Assembly: GCA_025350425.1 (NCBI GenBank)
Contig: JANXXW010000297.1
Coordinates: forward strand, 1-11,545
DNA: 11,545 nucleotides
DNA from: Rhodospirillales bacterium
Lineage (GTDB): Bacteria; Pseudomonadota; Alphaproteobacteria; Acetobacterales; Acetobacteraceae
Direction of reading: 5' to 3'
Below, piece by piece: positions 9,643 through 11,545 of the stretch (positions are counted from its first letter, which is position 1; each line of letters starts with the position of its first letter). A program made the translations under genes and the position numbers. The notes beneath the pieces were generated by a model that was not told where the DNA came from, did not search any database, and worked only from the letters and a program-made list of their open reading frames with translations.

Positions 9643-10170
9643 ATGAAAGCTGATTTGTCTCAAAACGAGCAAGTCACATTGATGAAGCCGCTCGGTCTAC
9701 CCGGCCTGCGGTTTCACCATTTTGGACTGGCCGTCAGTAACCCGGACCAAGCGTTCCTCATGCTTTACACGATGGGTTACGCGGCAGGGGTGCAGGTGTT
9801 CGACCCTCTGCAACGAGTCAATCTCGCGATGCGGCATCATCCGGCAATGCCGGATGTCGAGGTCATCTGGCCAGGGGACGAGCCTTCGCCGATCGATAAG
9901 ATGGTGAAGCGCACCGGCAGCATGATTTATCATATGTGCTATCAGTGCCCCGACCCTGGCGCCGTGGTGGCAGCGTTGGAGGAGGCTGGGCTTGACACAT
10001 TGGAAGTCAGCCCGCCTACGCCAGCCGTGCTTTTCGAGGGTAACGAAGTGTCATTCTACACCGTCGATGGCTTCGGCCTGATCGAACTGCTGCGCTGCTC
10101 CACTGAAGCGACGCAGCGTTCATCGAGCGATCAGGCAGCCTTGGAGGCGACGGTCGGAAGTGCCGGGTAG
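9643..10170 (+). CDS. VOC-superfamily protein, methylmalonyl-CoA-epimerase-like
   Basis: 175 residues from the ATG at 9643; an in-frame ATG at 9682 would give 162 and removes only a polar tail before the domain. The fold signatures follow methylmalonyl-CoA epimerase: HFGLAV (26-31), SPIDKMVKRTG (82-92), IYHMCYQC (95-102) and FGLIELL (144-150). Metal ligands appear intact: His26, His97 and Glu148, with Glu73 in the remaining position. Such enzymes bind a divalent metal and often shift the C2 proton of an acyl thioester. The gene diverges from the FkbH/ACP operon, which suggests but does not prove that glyceryl-ACP or a derivative is its substrate. The last 25 or so residues after IELL are low-complexity and read into the 3' end of the reversed OYE remnant (overlap 10131-10170), so the tail may be non-native. 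Family is secure; substrate is unknown. Confidence 0.85.
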   Translation: MKADLSQNEQVTLMKPLGLPGLRFHHFGLAVSNPDQAFLMLYTMGYAAGVQVFDPLQRVNLAMRHHPAMPDVEVIWPGDEPSPIDKMVKRTGSMIYHMCYQCPDPGAVVAALEEAGLDTLEVSPPTPAVLFEGNEVSFYTVDGFGLIELLRCSTEATQRSSSDQAALEATVGSAG

Positions 10171-10704
10171 TCGGGGTAGCCGGTAGCGCCATTAGCACAG
10201 AAGGTCGCGGGGGACGGGCACGTTCAACGTGGCATCCTCGGCAAAGCGCCGGATCAGGTCAGGATTGCCGATAAACATTTTTCCGAACGCCACGGCATCG
10301 GCCCCGTCATCCGCCAGAATCTGCTCAGCACTTGCCTGCCTGAAACCCTCATTAGAGATACAGACGCCACCGAAGGCGCGCCGCAGATCGAAATCTATGC
10401 TGTCCGGCGCTTGCCGCTCACGTGAAATCACGAAAGCCAGCCCGTGGCGATCAAGTTCCCGTGCAATATAGCCGAATGTGGCGGCAACATTGGAGTCATC
10501 CATCGCGTGACTGTCACAACGCGGAGCCAGGTGCATCCTGACTCGGCTAGCACCCCAAAGGGAAATCATCGCATCGGTAACCTCCTGCATGAGCCGGGGG
10601 CGGTTTTCCACCGGACAACCGTATCCGCCGGTGCGGTGATTGCTACCGTCCTGCGGGAACTGGTCGATCAGGTTCCCGCTGTCCGTGGAAGCGCACGTCC
10701 CCAA
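10131..10704 (-). pseudogene. Remnant of an Old Yellow Enzyme / N-ethylmaleimide-reductase-type flavoprotein gene
   Basis: Only the C-terminal half of an FMN-dependent ene-reductase is recognisable. One open frame (10192-10704) carries LIDQF, DGSNHRT, ENRPRL, AATFGYIAREL, AFGGVCISNEGF and DGADAVAFGKMFIGNPDL, all OYE signatures. The first roughly 185 residues, half of the FMN barrel, are absent. Two frameshifts show: around 10672-10681 the HG(ANGY)LIDQ motif is split, HG lying in another frame with ten bases where twelve are expected. At the five-base C run (10209-10213, G on the plus strand) one extra base stops the frame early; removing it restores ATFCANGATGYPDYPAL and a natural stop at 10131-10133. 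The only start for the open frame is an unsupported TTG, so this is not a working gene. The far end is ill-defined because homology fades above about 10700. Confidence 0.85.
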
Positions 10705-10774
10705 ATTCGGCGTCGCCCATCACCGAGACGTGACGCTGCCCGTTGACGCCGCCAAGGCGCGAGGGTACGGACCA

Positions 10775-11485
10775 ATGGTGACGAGTACAGTTCCCTCCCG
10801 CCCCTTGCTCAAGGTGCGCGGCCGTTCCTTCATGGCACTGGTGCTCGCGCCGGAAGCACCCGTGGCGGAGTGGCTGCTGAGCCTTGACGACCAGATGCGG
10901 CGATCTCCCGCCTTCTTCGACGCGAGGCCCGTGGTGGTTGATGTGTCGAGTCTGGCGGGCGCGGGTGAAGATATGTCGGTCCTGATCGACAGCCTGGAAC
11001 AGCGCGATATACGCATCATCGGCGTCGAGGGAGCGGATCCTTCCTGGGCGAATCCGGGCGTATGGGGACGCCCACCCCTGACCTATACCAGCCGGACGGA
11101 CCGCTTTATCGAGGTTCCCGAGAAGCCCGAGCCCTTGGCCGCGCCGCTGCCGGAGCTTCCCAGCCTGCTGCTGGACCGGCCGATACGCTCAGGCCAGTCC
11201 GTGTTCTTCGAAAAGGGCGACCTGACAATCGTCGGGTCGGTGGCATCCGGGGCGGAGGTGATCGCTGGCGGTTCGATCCATGTTTATGGAACACTCCGCG
11301 GGCGCGCCATCGCAGGTTTCGCGGGACATCCTGGCGCACGTATTTTCTGCGGCAAGATGGAAGCCGAGCTCCTCGCGATCGATGGCGTCTACCGGATTGC
11401 GGAGGATATCGGGCCGGAGTTTCGTGGACGGCCCGCGCAGGCTCGGCTTGACGGACAATCGGTCATTATTGCCGCTCTCGACTGA
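10775..11485 (+). CDS. minC: Septum site-determining protein MinC
   Basis: Inhibitor of FtsZ ring assembly that, recruited by membrane-bound MinD, keeps division away from the poles. 236 residues, normal for the family. The N-terminal FtsZ-inhibiting domain spans about 8-100 (LLKVRGRSFMALVL, 11-24; RPVVVDVSSLAG, 51-62). A Pro-rich linker (about 113-130) leads to the C-terminal beta-helix (about 133-236) with the MinD-binding RSGQ (138-141), GAEVIAGGSIHVYG (159-172), LRGRAIAG (174-181) and the ARIFCGKMEAELLAIDG stretch (188-204). The ATG at 10775 is chosen because the domain begins right after it and GAGGG lies nine bases upstream. The frame stays open further upstream, but that part is not MinC-like and overlaps the OYE remnant. 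minD follows after 22 bases, the usual min operon order. Confidence 0.96.
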   Translation: MVTSTVPSRPLLKVRGRSFMALVLAPEAPVAEWLLSLDDQMRRSPAFFDARPVVVDVSSLAGAGEDMSVLIDSLEQRDIRIIGVEGADPSWANPGVWGRPPLTYTSRTDRFIEVPEKPEPLAAPLPELPSLLLDRPIRSGQSVFFEKGDLTIVGSVASGAEVIAGGSIHVYGTLRGRAIAGFAGHPGARIFCGKMEAELLAIDGVYRIAEDIGPEFRGRPAQARLDGQSVIIAALD

Positions 11486-11507
11486 GCGCTGAAGGAAGGT
11501 GAGAAGA

Positions 11508-11545
11508 ATGGCCAAGGTCTTGGTCGTGACATCAGGCAAGGGCGG
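11508..11545 (+). CDS. minD: Septum site-determining ATPase MinD, N-terminal fragment (runs off the window)
   Basis: Twelve full codons are visible, MAKVLVVTSGKG, with the next Gly partly at the window edge. This is the first beta strand and the beginning of the deviant Walker A motif (KGGxGKT) of MinD/ParA ATPases. GGAAGG lies eight bases before the ATG. Position directly after minC and the start of the P-loop make the call secure despite the short fragment. MinD is expected to bind membrane with ATP and recruit MinC. Confidence 0.93.
   Translation, partial: MAKVLVVTSGKG

Noticed and set aside
10192..10704. A 170-residue open frame that could be annotated as an intact small OYE/NemA reductase
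   Set aside because: It starts at a TTG with no ribosome site, lacks half of the flavin barrel, and the family C-terminus continues in another frame past its stop; it is a pseudogene fragment.
10753..10775. TTGACG near 10743 with TACGGA 17 bases later as a minC promoter
   Set aside because: The -10 matches only two of six bases, and transcription would begin inside the minC coding sequence, past the chosen start codon.

Overview
The window is a compact, GC-rich piece of bacterial chromosome, very probably from an alphaproteobacterium. The best lineage evidence is the minC-minD pair at the right end, whose MinC C-terminal domain looks alphaproteobacterial. Rhodospirillales/Acetobacteraceae is a guess only. 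The leucyl-tRNA synthetase at the left end is, by contrast, not of the usual alphaproteobacterial type.

Layout from left to right: leuS on the minus strand (39-2564). A divergent gene for a FUSC-family inner-membrane protein on the plus strand (2696-4717). A tight four-gene minus-strand operon reading leftward from 9451 to 4725, in the order acyl carrier protein, FkbH-like HAD-IIIC protein, membrane-anchored SGNH protein, MBOAT acyltransferase. A 191-base, comparatively AT-rich divergent control region (9452-9642) with two perfect palindromes and a pair of outward-facing GGAACTTT repeats. A VOC-family protein resembling methylmalonyl-CoA epimerase on the plus strand (9643-10170). A decayed, frameshifted remnant of an Old Yellow Enzyme/N-ethylmaleimide reductase gene on the minus strand (10131-about 10704). 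Finally minC (10775-11485) and the first codons of minD (from 11508).

The most interesting part is the four-gene operon. FkbH-family enzymes take a D-glyceryl group from 1,3-bisphosphoglycerate and load it on an acyl carrier protein. MBOAT plus a membrane-tethered SGNH/DltD-like protein is the hardware bacteria use to move an acyl group across the inner membrane onto an envelope polymer, as in teichoic acid D-alanylation by DltA/B/C/D and in alginate or cellulose acetylation. Here FkbH stands where DltA would be, so the operon reads as a Dlt-like relay carrying glyceryl instead of D-alanyl. The MBOAT protein even ends in a Tyr-x-x-Phe motif like the one proposed to carry the acyl group in DltX and related MBOATs. 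The divergent epimerase-like VOC protein could act on the same thioester. No glycosyltransferase or polymer gene lies in the window, so the acceptor is unknown. Functions are inferred from sequence motifs and gene order only.
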